Source: Chloroflexia bacterium SDU3-3 (GTDB lineage Bacteria; Chloroflexota; Chloroflexia; Chloroflexales; Roseiflexaceae). Taken from it: a stretch of 64,000 nt of DNA. Positions 1 through 8,368 of this stretch are shown here, in pieces (the stretch's first letter is position 1; every line of letters begins with the position of its first letter). The stretch covers positions 62,001-126,000 of the forward strand of contig WBOU01000004.1 in the NCBI GenBank assembly GCA_009268125.1, written 5' to 3'. The notes below the pieces were generated by a model, which saw nothing but the letters and a program-made list of their open reading frames with translations, was not told the DNA's origin and searched no databases. The position numbers and the translations under genes were made by a program.

Positions 1-1
1 C

Positions 2-838
2 GCTGGCATGGGCACTGGCGGCACGATCAGCGGCACCGGGCGCTACCTGAAAGAGCAGAACCCCGACATCAAGGTGGTAGGCATCGATCCCTACGGCTCG
101 CTGCTGCACCGCTACTTCTACACCCGCGAGCTTGGCGACACCCACGGCTACAAGGTAGAGGGCGTGGGCGAGGATTTTCTGCCCAGCACGCTCGACTTCA
201 GCGTGATCGATGACGTGGTGCAGGTGGGCGACCGCGAGGCCTTCACCATGACGCGGCGGCTGGTGCGCGAGGAAGGGCTGTTCTGCGGCGGCTCGTGCGG
301 GATGGCGGTGGCCGGGGCGATCAAATGGCTGCGCAGCGAGCAGGCCGCCCACCTGACCGAGGATGATGTGGTGGTGGTGCTGCTGCCCGACAGCGGCGCA
401 CGCTACCTCTCGAAGATCTTCGACGACACCTGGATGCGCGAGAACGGCTTCCTTGAGCTGTCCACCGTGGCCGATCTGCTCGCCGCACGCCAGGGCCAGC
501 TGATCAGCGCCAGCGAGGACACCACCGTCGAGGCCGCCATCCGCCAGATGAAGACCCACGGTATCTCGCAGCTGCCCGTGCTGGATGCCCAGGGCCACCT
601 GCACGGTATCATCGGCGAGAGCGACCTGCTCGACTACCTGCTAGGCGGCGGGGCCATGAGCCACACCATCACCGACCTGCACGCCCACGAGGTCGCCACC
701 GTCGATCTGGCCACCCCAATCGAGGATCTGACCAGCATCTTCGGGCGCGGGCAGGCCGCCGTGGCGGTAGAGGATGGCCGGGTGGTCGGCATCGTCACCA
801 AGATCGACGTGATCGACTTCCTGGCCCAGCGACGCTAG
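2..838 (+). CDS. Cystathionine beta-synthase-like PLP enzyme with CBS domains (5' truncated)
   Basis: The gene is cut by the window edge; the frame is open from base 2. What remains starts at the glycine-rich phosphate-binding loop (GTGGTISGTGR) of the fold-type II PLP family of cysteine synthase and cystathionine beta-synthase. The second half of the catalytic domain follows to about residue 145, including the FCGGSCGMAV segment. A pair of CBS domains then occupies about residues 155-278. CBS pairs normally bind adenosyl ligands and tune the enzyme. The CBS pair favours a cystathionine beta-synthase role (homocysteine plus serine) over plain O-acetylserine sulfhydrylase, but the substrate-discriminating N-terminus is outside the window. 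A strong hairpin follows the stop. Confidence 0.9.
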   Translation, partial: AGMGTGGTISGTGRYLKEQNPDIKVVGIDPYGSLLHRYFYTRELGDTHGYKVEGVGEDFLPSTLDFSVIDDVVQVGDREAFTMTRRLVREEGLFCGGSCGMAVAGAIKWLRSEQAAHLTEDDVVVVLLPDSGARYLSKIFDDTWMRENGFLELSTVADLLAARQGQLISASEDTTVEAAIRQMKTHGISQLPVLDAQGHLHGIIGESDLLDYLLGGGAMSHTITDLHAHEVATVDLATPIEDLTSIFGRGQAAVAVEDGRVVGIVTKIDVIDFLAQRR

Positions 839-850
839 CGGCCCAGCAAA

Positions 851-881
851 AAGGGCTGCTTGGCATCGCCAAGCAGCCCTT
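851..881 (-). terminator. Bidirectional intrinsic terminator
   Basis: A perfect 14-bp inverted repeat (851-864 with 868-881, loop ATC) lies between two convergent genes. Read on the minus strand the stem is followed by TTTTT, so it is a classical terminator for the STAS gene. It can also stop the plus-strand PLP-enzyme transcript. Confidence 0.85.
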
Positions 882-898
882 CGCTATGCGGCGCGGCG

Positions 899-1726
899 CT
901 ACAGCGGCTTGATCGCCAGCCCGGTCTGCTCAAGCGCATACGAGATGCTCGACTGCAGGTTCGACATAGTGGTCAGGTTGGAAAGATCGACCCCGAGGTG
1001 CGTGATCGTCTGCGCGATCTCGGCCCCGATCCCGCAGAGGATGATCTGCGACCCCAGCAGGTTGGCCGCCTTGGTCGTCATCAGCAGCAGGTTGGCCGTG
1101 CTGGTATCCATCAGCGGCACGCCGGTGATATCGATGATCACAATCTCGGCCTGGTGCTCGGCAATGCCCTCCAGCAGGCGCTCGTTGATCTCGCCCGCGC
1201 GGTGGCTGTCGATCGAGCCGACCAGCGGCAGCACCAGAATACCCTCGGACACTGGCATGATCGGGGTGGAAAGCTCGCGGATGGCGCTGCGCAGCGCGTC
1301 CTCGGCCTGGCGCTGGGTGTCCACCGTGCTGAAGAAGGCCTGCTCCATCTGTGTCCGCTGGCGATCGATCTCGGCCTGCTCCTCCTTCAGCAGCGCCCCG
1401 ATCAGCGACGCAAAGCCATCCAGCACATGGCGCACCAGCACCACGCGGTCGGTCACCGGGTCGATCTTCGCCGCCTGCTCAACCGCCGCCTGCTGCGCGG
1501 CCAGCACCGACTCCAGGCTCATGCCCTGGCGGCCAAGCTCGCCACCCAGCTGTGCGGCCTTGGCAAGCCCCCCGTCAGCATCCACCAAGATCTTGGAAAG
1601 CGACGCCGCGATGCCTGGCAGCTTAAACGACGCGAGCGTACCGCGGTTGCTCAGCGCCTTGCTGCTGAGCGCTGCTTTGATCGCCTGCTCAAATGGCTCA
1701 CGGAGCTGATCATGTGGTGTTTCCAC
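899..1726 (-). CDS. RsbR-like STAS-domain co-antagonist protein
   Basis: A 275-aa protein with a helical N-terminal half (about residues 1-150) and a C-terminal STAS domain (about 160-270). The STAS domain carries ITGVPLMDTSTANLLL, in which the DTS site matches the phosphorylated Thr/Ser of RsbR/RsbS-type stressosome proteins rather than the single serine of RsbV. The N-terminal half resembles the non-haem globin-like sensory region of RsbR paralogues, but no ligand residue can be named from sequence alone. The start lies 5 nt after the stop of the upstream methyltransferase, so the two are probably co-transcribed and end at the 851-881 hairpin. A role in a general-stress partner-switching pathway is inferred; a complete switching operon lies 3 kb away. 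Confidence 0.85.
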   Translation of the reverse strand: METPHDQLREPFEQAIKAALSSKALSNRGTLASFKLPGIAASLSKILVDADGGLAKAAQLGGELGRQGMSLESVLAAQQAAVEQAAKIDPVTDRVVLVRHVLDGFASLIGALLKEEQAEIDRQRTQMEQAFFSTVDTQRQAEDALRSAIRELSTPIMPVSEGILVLPLVGSIDSHRAGEINERLLEGIAEHQAEIVIIDITGVPLMDTSTANLLLMTTKAANLLGSQIILCGIGAEIAQTITHLGVDLSNLTTMSNLQSSISYALEQTGLAIKPL

Positions 1727-1731
1727 GTGGG

Positions 1732-2502
1732 CTACTCCCCGCGCGCAAGAAGCGCACCATATATCGCCGCTTCATTTGCCTGCCCCTGGGTCTGTTCTTG
1801 AAAACAGTCCTCTAGCCCAAGCCATGCATCCAGCCGCTTCAGCTCGGTAACGTGCCATGGCGCAAACAGCTCGCGGATCTGCGCCGCCGATCGGCTGTAG
1901 GTCTCAGCGCCAAGCCCGCGCAGCCGCTCTTTTGCATCGCTGTAGGTCGCCGGATCCTCTTTAATACTCTCAAGAAAGCTGACCGCCATCTGGCTGCCAG
2001 GGCTGGCCCACTCGTAGGTGGCCTGGGCGATGCGGCGAATGAAGGCATCCTCGATGAAGTAGGAGACGCCGATAAAGCCGATGGCGGTAGGTTCATGCGG
2101 GGCAAACAGCGTCGAAGCGGTGCTGAGCAGCAGATCGATATCGCGGATATCCATCAGCACATAGTGCGCCTGCGGCGTATCGGCCAGCACCTGCTGGGCA
2201 TAGGCAAGCGTCATGGGGTCGTTATCGGAATACAGCACCGTGGTATTCGGCAGGCTGGCGTGGAAATGGCCCTGCGTAGGCATGCCCGACCCAAGATCAA
2301 GCACCTGGGTCACACCCTCATTCGCCCAGCGCTCGGCGATCAGCTGGAGGAACCAGCGATTGAGCCGCGCCAGGAATGGGTAGCTCGGCAGCAGCTTCAC
2401 GATCTTCTCGGCCTCCTGGCGGTCAACAGCGAAGTTGTGATGCCCGCCAAGGACATAGTCGTAGATCCGCCCGATACATGGCTTCGAAGCGTCAATGCTC
2501 AT
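1732..2502 (-). CDS. SAM-dependent methyltransferase, DUF574 family (Methyltransf_19)
   Basis: The N-terminus has the family signature RIYDYVLGGHHNFAVDR, followed by a SAM-binding motif I (VLDLGSGMPT) and an acidic motif II region (VLYSDNDPMTLAYA). This is the small DUF574 S-adenosylmethionine methyltransferase family, best known from actinobacteria; its substrate is not known. The frame opens with a GTG at 2511. An ATG at 2502 is preferred because GAGGGG lies 8 nt upstream of it, while the GTG sits almost on top of that site. The product is 256 aa, close to the usual family length. It is the first gene of a pair with the downstream STAS protein. Confidence 0.85.
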   Translation of the reverse strand: MSIDASKPCIGRIYDYVLGGHHNFAVDRQEAEKIVKLLPSYPFLARLNRWFLQLIAERWANEGVTQVLDLGSGMPTQGHFHASLPNTTVLYSDNDPMTLAYAQQVLADTPQAHYVLMDIRDIDLLLSTASTLFAPHEPTAIGFIGVSYFIEDAFIRRIAQATYEWASPGSQMAVSFLESIKEDPATYSDAKERLRGLGAETYSRSAAQIRELFAPWHVTELKRLDAWLGLEDCFQEQTQGQANEAAIYGALLARGE

Positions 2503-2935
2503 ATATGCCACCCCTCATGTACTGATGTGCGATCACCAAGCAGCAACAAAGTTGGGCAACGCCATGGGCTCTTTTGTGGCTTCTATTATCTCATAGGTAT
2601 CTACGTTTTGCACGAGATGCTTTGCAGAAAACACCGGAGGATAGCACTTTTGTCGGTGTTCTGGCATGCATCTGCCTACATTCTGTCATGGATGAATCGC
2701 GTTCATATCCGATGATGATACCAGTACGGCGAGAAGAGGTGCAGAGCGCGACAGAGCGGTACGCAATGAAGATGAATACCACCACAACGGCTGTCATCTT
2801 CCTGTCATCTGATAGGCGAATTATGGAGGCGTACCTCCTCGGTGTATTGTGCGAGATAGCAATGCTACGCTGTGTACTCGACACATCCAACATTCTCGCA
2901 ACAACATCGCCGAGATGTGCCACAAGAGGTTCGCC
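2503..2935. other. Divergent intergenic region
   Basis: A 433-bp gap between the divergently transcribed methyltransferase (minus) and the glycosyltransferase (plus). It is less GC-rich than the flanking genes. It holds a short inverted repeat, GGAGG-cgta-CCTCC, near 2825-2838. I could not assign a promoter with both boxes here and see no small gene with a convincing ribosome-binding site. Confidence 0.5.
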
Positions 2936-5080
2936 ATGGCCTATGCCGACTACCTGCGCTGGAAGACGACACCGCTCGCGACCACACCCGAACTCTCGAT
3001 CGTCATCCCAGCCTACAACGAAGCTGACCGGATCGTGCCCACGATCGGCGCGATCGCATCCTATGTCTCGGGCATGGGGATCGACTGGGAGCTGATCATC
3101 GCCGATGACGGCTCGCAGGATGAGACCATCGCGCTGGTCGAAGGGCTGGGCATGGTAAATGCCAAGGTGCTGCGCGCGCCCGCCAATGGCGGCAAGGGCA
3201 GCGCCGTGCAGCGCGGCATGCTGGCCGCCAGCGGCCGCTACCAACTGTTTGCCGATGCCGACAACTCGACCCCGATCGAAGAGGTGACCAAGCTGATCGC
3301 CCAGCTGCGGGCGGGCTACGACATCGCCATCGGCTCGCGGGCCGCCCAGGGGGCCGAAGAGGCCCACCGCAGCCCGCTGCGCCGCCTGATGAGCGGCAGC
3401 CTGCGCTGGATCGTGCGGCACGTGCTGCGGATCGGCGTGCTGGACACCCAGTGTGGCTTCAAGCTGTTCACCCGCGATGCCGCCCAGCTGCTCTACCGCA
3501 GGCAGAAGATCATGGGCTTCTCGTTCGATCTCGAGATCCTCTACCTGGCCTTTAAGTACAGGCTGCGGGTCGCCGAGGTGCCCATATCGTGGGTCGACGC
3601 CCCTGGATCCAAGGTCGACGCCCTCAAGGAGGCCCGGCGCTTCATCAACGATCTGGTTCGTATCAAGTGGAACGATCTGCGTGGGGTCTACCCCAGGCAG
3701 ATCCAGCAGCCCCAGCCAGCGCAGGTCGCACGCCAATCGATCGCCGATCGGCTGCGCAGCGCCTGGGGCAGCGTAAAAAAGGCCTTCGCCAGCCCGCCCG
3801 CCGCCACCGCCCACGCCCAGCCAAAAGCCGAGAGCGGCACAACCGAGAGGTTCGGCATGCACATCGCGGTCGTCACCACCTACCCGCCCAGCGCTGGCAC
3901 CCTCAACGAGTACGCCTACCACTTTGTGCGCTGCCTGCTGCAGAAGCCCGAGGCCGCCAGCGTCACCCTGCTGGTGGACGAGCTGCCACACGGCGCTGCC
4001 TACCCCCAGCCCGAAGACACCGAGGGCAAGCTGCAGATCATCCCATGCTGGCGCTTCGGCGACATGCGCAACGCCGCCCGCATCAGCACCGCTATCGGCC
4101 AGATCAAGCCCGATGTCGTGCTGTTCAACATCCAGTTCGCCAGCTTCGGCGGCGACAAGATCGCGGCGGCGCTGGGCCTAAGCGCACCGATGCTGGTCAA
4201 GGCGATGGGCTACACCACCATCGTGCTGATGCACAACATTATGGAAACGGTAGACCTGCGCAATGCGGGCTATGGCAGCAGTCGGCTTAGCGAGCTGCTC
4301 ATCCGGTCGGCTGGATCGATCATCACCCGCATGCTGCTCAGCGCCGATCTGGTCGCGCTGACTATCCCGAAGTACGTCGAGATCCTTGAGCGCAAGTACG
4401 GCGCGCACAACGTGCTGCTAGCCCCCCACGGCGCATTCGAGCAGATCCCGCCGCCAGCGCTGGAGCTCAAACCCGGCCCAGCCGTGATCATGACCTTCGG
4501 CAAGTTCGGCACCTACAAGAAGATCGAAACCCTGATCGAGGCCTTCAAGCTGCTGCAGCTGCGCAACACCGCGCCCGTGCAGCTGGTGATCGCGGGCACC
4601 GACAGCCCCAACGCCAAGGGCTACCTAGAAAGCGTGCGACAGCAGTACGCCGACGTGACCAACATCCGCTTCACCGGCTACGTGGCCGAAAACGATGTGC
4701 CCCAGCTCTTCGGCGATGCCGCCGTGGTGGTCTTCCCCTACACCAGCACCACCGGCAGCTCGGGGGTTTTGCACCAGGCGGGCAACTATGGCAAGGCCGT
4801 GGTGCTGCCCCAGCTGGGCGACCTGGCCGAGCTGATCGAAGAGGAGGGCTACAGCGGCGAGTTCTTCACCCCCGACGACCCAACCAGCCTAGCGAGCGCC
4901 ATCGCCAGCGTGCTCGACGACGACACCCGCCGCCAGCACATGGGCATGCGCAACTACCTCGCCGCCTGCGGCCTGCCCATGGCCGATGTGGTCGACTGGT
5001 ACCTGCTGCACGCCCAGCTCGTGCTCGAACATACGGCCCGGCCAGCCCAGGCGGCCCGCTCGATCCGCGTTGGAAACTAG
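2936..5080 (+). CDS. Two-domain glycosyltransferase: GT2 (ALG5/DPM-like) fused to GT4
   Basis: A 714-aa fusion. Residues about 15-260 are a GT-A family 2 domain like dolichyl/polyprenyl-phosphate hexosyltransferases: SIVIPAYNEADRI, ADDGSQDET, the acidic ADADNSTP motif and a GFSFDLEILYLA segment. A charged, Ala/Pro-rich linker follows. From about residue 308 (MHIAVVTTYPPSAGT) a GT-B family 4 domain runs to the end, with VIMTFGKFGTYKK, FTGYVAEND and the TGSSGVLHQAGNYGKAVVLP donor-binding region. The start is ATG 2936 with AAGAGG 6 nt upstream; the frame extends further but lacks a site. The N-domain probably makes a lipid-linked sugar and the C-domain adds another sugar; substrates are unknown. 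It lies just ahead of a partner-switching operon. Confidence 0.88.
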   Translation: MAYADYLRWKTTPLATTPELSIVIPAYNEADRIVPTIGAIASYVSGMGIDWELIIADDGSQDETIALVEGLGMVNAKVLRAPANGGKGSAVQRGMLAASGRYQLFADADNSTPIEEVTKLIAQLRAGYDIAIGSRAAQGAEEAHRSPLRRLMSGSLRWIVRHVLRIGVLDTQCGFKLFTRDAAQLLYRRQKIMGFSFDLEILYLAFKYRLRVAEVPISWVDAPGSKVDALKEARRFINDLVRIKWNDLRGVYPRQIQQPQPAQVARQSIADRLRSAWGSVKKAFASPPAATAHAQPKAESGTTERFGMHIAVVTTYPPSAGTLNEYAYHFVRCLLQKPEAASVTLLVDELPHGAAYPQPEDTEGKLQIIPCWRFGDMRNAARISTAIGQIKPDVVLFNIQFASFGGDKIAAALGLSAPMLVKAMGYTTIVLMHNIMETVDLRNAGYGSSRLSELLIRSAGSIITRMLLSADLVALTIPKYVEILERKYGAHNVLLAPHGAFEQIPPPALELKPGPAVIMTFGKFGTYKKIETLIEAFKLLQLRNTAPVQLVIAGTDSPNAKGYLESVRQQYADVTNIRFTGYVAENDVPQLFGDAAVVVFPYTSTTGSSGVLHQAGNYGKAVVLPQLGDLAELIEEEGYSGEFFTPDDPTSLASAIASVLDDDTRRQHMGMRNYLAACGLPMADVVDWYLLHAQLVLEHTARPAQAARSIRVGN

Positions 5081-5126
5081 GCACGCACCTATACCGCTAT
5101 CTGGATTCGTAGAGAAGGAGCAAGCT

Positions 5127-5465
5127 GTGGAAGTGACAGTCGAGAGCATTGAGCAGGGGACTATTCTGCATCTCCATGGGCGGTTCGACGCCAACGTATC
5201 GGCCAGGGTCGTCGAGCACATCGACAGCGCCGCCAGCACCGACACACCAAACACCATCGTCAACATGGCCGAGGTGCCATTCATCGACTCGTCGGGGCTT
5301 ACCGTGCTGGTGCGCGGCCTCAAGCGCTGCCGCCAGCGCAATGGCGACCTAGTGCTCTGCAACTTGCAGCAGCCGGTGCAGATCATCTTCGAGCTGACCA
5401 GCATGGACCGGGCATTCAAGATCTTCACCGACGAGGCGGCGGCGCGCGCAGCGCTGAGCCACTAG
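5127..5465 (+). CDS. Anti-anti-sigma factor (RsbV-like STAS protein)
   Basis: A 112-aa single STAS domain with VPFIDSSGLTVLVRGLK, where the central serine of DSSG is the site phosphorylated by the cognate RsbW-type kinase. The start is GTG 5127, chosen because AGAAGGAG lies 6 nt upstream. It is the first gene of a five-gene signalling operon (STAS, phosphatase, kinase, STAS, receiver). In such switches the unphosphorylated STAS protein binds the kinase and frees its target, classically a sigma factor. The target is not visible here. Confidence 0.9.
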   Translation: MEVTVESIEQGTILHLHGRFDANVSARVVEHIDSAASTDTPNTIVNMAEVPFIDSSGLTVLVRGLKRCRQRNGDLVLCNLQQPVQIIFELTSMDRAFKIFTDEAAARAALSH

Positions 5466-5474
5466 CGAACGCTT

Positions 5475-7004
5475 ATGCTTGCCGAACTTGTCCTAACACA
5501 TCGTGAGCATATTGCCAGCATTGCCCAGGGCTGGATCGCATCGGGGGCGGGATCCTTCAGCATCGGCGACGATGCAGGCCCGATCTGCACCTGGCCCAGC
5601 GGTGCCGAAGGCGAGCCAAGCGTGCGCACCCCGTTGATCTGGGGAGGGCGCAGCATCGGGTGGATGGGCGTGGCAGGCTGCTCGCACCACGAGCAGCCGC
5701 GGCTCGCATCCGAGGCCCAGCTGCTGATGAAGCTGCTGATCGCCGAGCGCGACCTCGACCAGATGACCAATGATCTGATCGAGACCCAAGATCAGCTGCT
5801 GGCGATGTACGACCTCACCAGCTCGGCACGCAACCACCTCGGGCTGGCCGAGACCATGCGCGCGCTGGCCGCCGAGGCCGCGCGCCTGCTGCACACCGAC
5901 GCGGTCTCCATGTTCCTGATGCCGCTGATCGTGCACCACCCACACCCGATCATCGAGGACAGCCTGCTGCTGCAGTATGTCGAGCGGGCCAAGGCCCACA
6001 ACCACATCCTGGTGATCAATGAGGGCGGGGCCGAGCCGCTGCCCGGAAACATCCGCAACCTGTGCGTGATGCCGATCAGCGTGCGCGGGAAGCTCAGCGC
6101 TGGCATCATGCTGTTCAATAAATCGATCAGCGGCTTCATCGCCGCCGATATCAAGCTCATCCGCGCCATCACCGAGCACGCCGGGATGCAGATCGAGCAG
6201 ACCCTGCTCTACCAAGAGTCGCTGGCCCAGGAGCGCATGAAGACCGAGATGCACCTAGCCCGCCAGGTGCAGCAGCGCCTGCTGCCCCAGCAGGCCCCAG
6301 CCATATCGGCGATCGATGTCTACGCCGAGTCGCGCTCGGCGCTGCAGGTGGGCGGCGACTTCTTCTACTTTGTGGAGCAGCCCGCCCGCCCGCTGTTCAT
6401 CGCCGTGGGCGACGTGGCCGGGAAGGGCATCTCGGCGGCGATGATCATGGCCATGCTGCACGCCTCGATCTGCAGCGCGGCCAAATTTATGCCCCACCCA
6501 TCGGTGGTGCGCGTGCTGGCCCGCGCCAACGAAGATCTGTACGACGACTTCACCATCCTTGACGCCTTCGCCACCACCTTCGTGGCGCAGTACACCCAGG
6601 ACGACCAGCTGCTGCGCTACACCAACGCCGGGCACTCGCCCGTGATCTTCTGCCCCGCCGAAAGCCCACCGATCATGATCGAGTCAGATGGGCCGCCGAT
6701 CGGCGTGCTGCCCGCCTACCTTGGCAGCGAGCACATGATCCACATCCGCGCAGGCGATCTGCTGATCGTCGCAACCGATGGCTTCAGCGAGGCGCAGAAT
6801 GCAGCGGGCGAGCTGTATGGCTACGACCGCCTGCTGGCGCTGATCGACTCGCTGCGGGCGAAGCCAGCCCTCGAAATCGCCAACGATATCTTCGGCGCGA
6901 TCGATCGCTTCTCGGGGGGCCGCCCCCAAGATGACGACCAAACACTCGTGGTGATCAAAGGAAAAGAGCGTGACAAAAGAACCACTGCAGAATATTCAGC
7001 TTAA
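5475..7004 (+). CDS. GAF-domain PP2C phosphatase (RsbU/SpoIIE-like)
   Basis: A 509-aa protein. Residues 1-90 are a divergent N-terminal region, about 95-240 a GAF-like sensor domain, then a short coiled coil (ERMKTEMHLARQVQQRLLPQ) of the type that precedes SpoIIE phosphatase domains. The phosphatase domain spans about 275-500 and has the metal-binding motifs VGGDFFYF, GDVAGKGISAAMIMAML and ATDGFSEAQN. It is expected to dephosphorylate the STAS proteins encoded on either side. It starts 9 nt after the first STAS gene and overlaps the following kinase by 35 nt, showing tight coupling. The sensor ligand is unknown. Confidence 0.92.
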   Translation: MLAELVLTHREHIASIAQGWIASGAGSFSIGDDAGPICTWPSGAEGEPSVRTPLIWGGRSIGWMGVAGCSHHEQPRLASEAQLLMKLLIAERDLDQMTNDLIETQDQLLAMYDLTSSARNHLGLAETMRALAAEAARLLHTDAVSMFLMPLIVHHPHPIIEDSLLLQYVERAKAHNHILVINEGGAEPLPGNIRNLCVMPISVRGKLSAGIMLFNKSISGFIAADIKLIRAITEHAGMQIEQTLLYQESLAQERMKTEMHLARQVQQRLLPQQAPAISAIDVYAESRSALQVGGDFFYFVEQPARPLFIAVGDVAGKGISAAMIMAMLHASICSAAKFMPHPSVVRVLARANEDLYDDFTILDAFATTFVAQYTQDDQLLRYTNAGHSPVIFCPAESPPIMIESDGPPIGVLPAYLGSEHMIHIRAGDLLIVATDGFSEAQNAAGELYGYDRLLALIDSLRAKPALEIANDIFGAIDRFSGGRPQDDDQTLVVIKGKERDKRTTAEYSA

Positions 7005-7398
7005 CCTGCCTGCGAACCTAGGGTATCTGTCCCTGCTGGGGCCGTGCCTCACCACCATGCTTGAGCAGGCATCGGATATCAAAGAGGTGCGCAACCTGGC
7101 CTACAACATCCAGCTGGCCATCCACGAGATCTGCACCAATATCATCGGCCACGCCTATGATAATAACCCCAACGGGCGGATCGCGATCTCGATGGAGTAC
7201 AACCGCAAGAGCCGCGAGGTCATCATCCACCTGACCGACACTGGCCACTCGTTCGACCCTACCACCGTGCCCGACCCCGACCCCGAGGCGCTGCAAGAGG
7301 GCGGCTACGGGCTCTTCCTGGTGCGCAAGCTGATGGATGAGATGAGCTACAACGCCCTGCCCGGCGGAAACCACTGGCTGCTGATCAAGAAGATCTGA
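6970..7398 (+). CDS. Anti-sigma factor serine kinase (RsbW-like HATPase_c_2)
   Basis: A 142-aa GHKL ATPase of the RsbW type. The N-box (HEICTNIIGHAYDNNP), a D-box region (LTDTGHSFDP) and the G2 lid (EGGYGLFLVRKLMDEM) are all present, so ATP binding and kinase activity are expected. The start is GTG 6970, inside the end of the phosphatase gene (35-nt overlap), with AAAGGA upstream. It should phosphorylate the serine of the flanking STAS proteins and sequester an unknown partner. Confidence 0.92.
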   Translation: MTKEPLQNIQLNLPANLGYLSLLGPCLTTMLEQASDIKEVRNLAYNIQLAIHEICTNIIGHAYDNNPNGRIAISMEYNRKSREVIIHLTDTGHSFDPTTVPDPDPEALQEGGYGLFLVRKLMDEMSYNALPGGNHWLLIKKI

Positions 7399-7407
7399 GG
7401 AGAACCC

Positions 7408-7749
7408 ATGCTCATGAATGTCTACGATCACGTGATCAAGGTGACAGTGATCGCGCCCCAAGAGCGCATCGACGCCTTCTGCGCCCCCGAGCTGCGCGCC
7501 ATGCTCGACACCATGCTGGTGCAGGGCACCACCCGCTTTGTTGTCGATCTATCGGCGGTGCCATTTCTGGATAGCGCGGGGCTGGCGGTGCTGGTGCGCC
7601 TGCTCAAGCGCTCGCGCCAGGTGGGGGGCGATATACGCATCATCATGCCCCAAGAGGAGGCCGCCCGCCGCATCCTGCACCTGACCAAGTTCGACCATGT
7701 CTTTCCTCTTTCCGAGACGGTGGACCATGCGCTGCGCAGCTTCGCCTAG
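7408..7749 (+). CDS. Anti-anti-sigma factor (second RsbV-like STAS protein)
   Basis: A 113-aa STAS domain with VPFLDSAGLAVLVRLLK; the serine of DSAG is the predicted phosphorylation site. A GAGGAG site precedes the ATG and the gap to the kinase gene is only 9 nt. It is a paralogue of the first STAS gene of the operon, so one kinase and phosphatase may serve two antagonists or two outputs. Confidence 0.92.
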   Translation: MLMNVYDHVIKVTVIAPQERIDAFCAPELRAMLDTMLVQGTTRFVVDLSAVPFLDSAGLAVLVRLLKRSRQVGGDIRIIMPQEEAARRILHLTKFDHVFPLSETVDHALRSFA

Positions 7750-7772
7750 CCCATCTGCCCAGGAGATAGCCC

Positions 7773-8147
7773 ATGGCCAGCATTCTTGTAGTTGACGACT
7801 CGCCCGTGATCCAGCGCTTGCTCCAGCACACGCTTCGGCGGGTGGGCTACGTGGTGATGGTGGCATCAAGCGGGGTGGAGGCGCTCGCCCAGCTGCGAGC
7901 GGAGCGCTTCGAGCTGGTGATCGCCGACCTTTCGATGCCCGACATCGATGGCCTAACCCTGCTACGCACCATCCGCAGCGACCCGCAGCATAAAGATCTG
8001 CCCCTGCTGATGCTGACCGCCAGCGGGCAAGATCAGGATCGGATCGACGCCCGCGCCGCCGGGGCCAGCGCATTTCTCACCAAGCCCGCTAGCTCGCAAG
8101 ATCTGATCGCGACAGTCAGCCAGCTAATCGGCGGGGCCGCTGGGTAG
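7773..8147 (+). CDS. Single-domain response regulator (CheY-like)
   Basis: A 124-aa stand-alone receiver domain. Present are the acidic pair (VVDDS), the phosphoacceptor Asp in LVIADLSMPDIDG, the conserved Thr/Ser (MLTAS) and Lys (LTKPAS). There is no output domain, so it must act through protein contacts. It is the last gene of the partner-switching operon and is followed by a terminator, linking two-component phosphorylation to the STAS switch. Confidence 0.93.
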   Translation: MASILVVDDSPVIQRLLQHTLRRVGYVVMVASSGVEALAQLRAERFELVIADLSMPDIDGLTLLRTIRSDPQHKDLPLLMLTASGQDQDRIDARAAGASAFLTKPASSQDLIATVSQLIGGAAG

Positions 8148-8202
8148 GCACGCGGCACACCGCAAGTGCGGCAACCAGGCCTGGGCCACGATCTGCCAGA
8201 AA

Positions 8203-8240
8203 GCCCAGGGCAGAAGGCGGCACTGCCCTGGCGCTTTTTA
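8203..8240 (+). terminator. Rho-independent terminator of the signalling operon
   Basis: A 9-bp stem CCAGGGCAG (8205-8213) with CTGCCCTGG (8223-8231), then CGC and TTTTT at 8235-8239. Confidence 0.8.
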
Positions 8241-8368
8241 TTGCACAACTGCACCAAAAAAGCCGCGCGTTTGCATCAATGTTCGCCAGGGCATGAGCCA
8301 TACACTACGACCATACCCAGCACACCAATATCCACACGATGATCGCCGATATGTGACGAGAGAGCACT

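Noticed and set aside
1852-2715. Plus-strand 287-codon frame opposite the methyltransferase
   Set aside because: Antisense shadow; the methyltransferase has conserved family motifs and a good ribosome-binding site.
2591-3991. A 466-codon minus-strand frame opposite the glycosyltransferase
   Set aside because: Shadow of the GT2 coding sequence; no motif and no ribosome-binding site.
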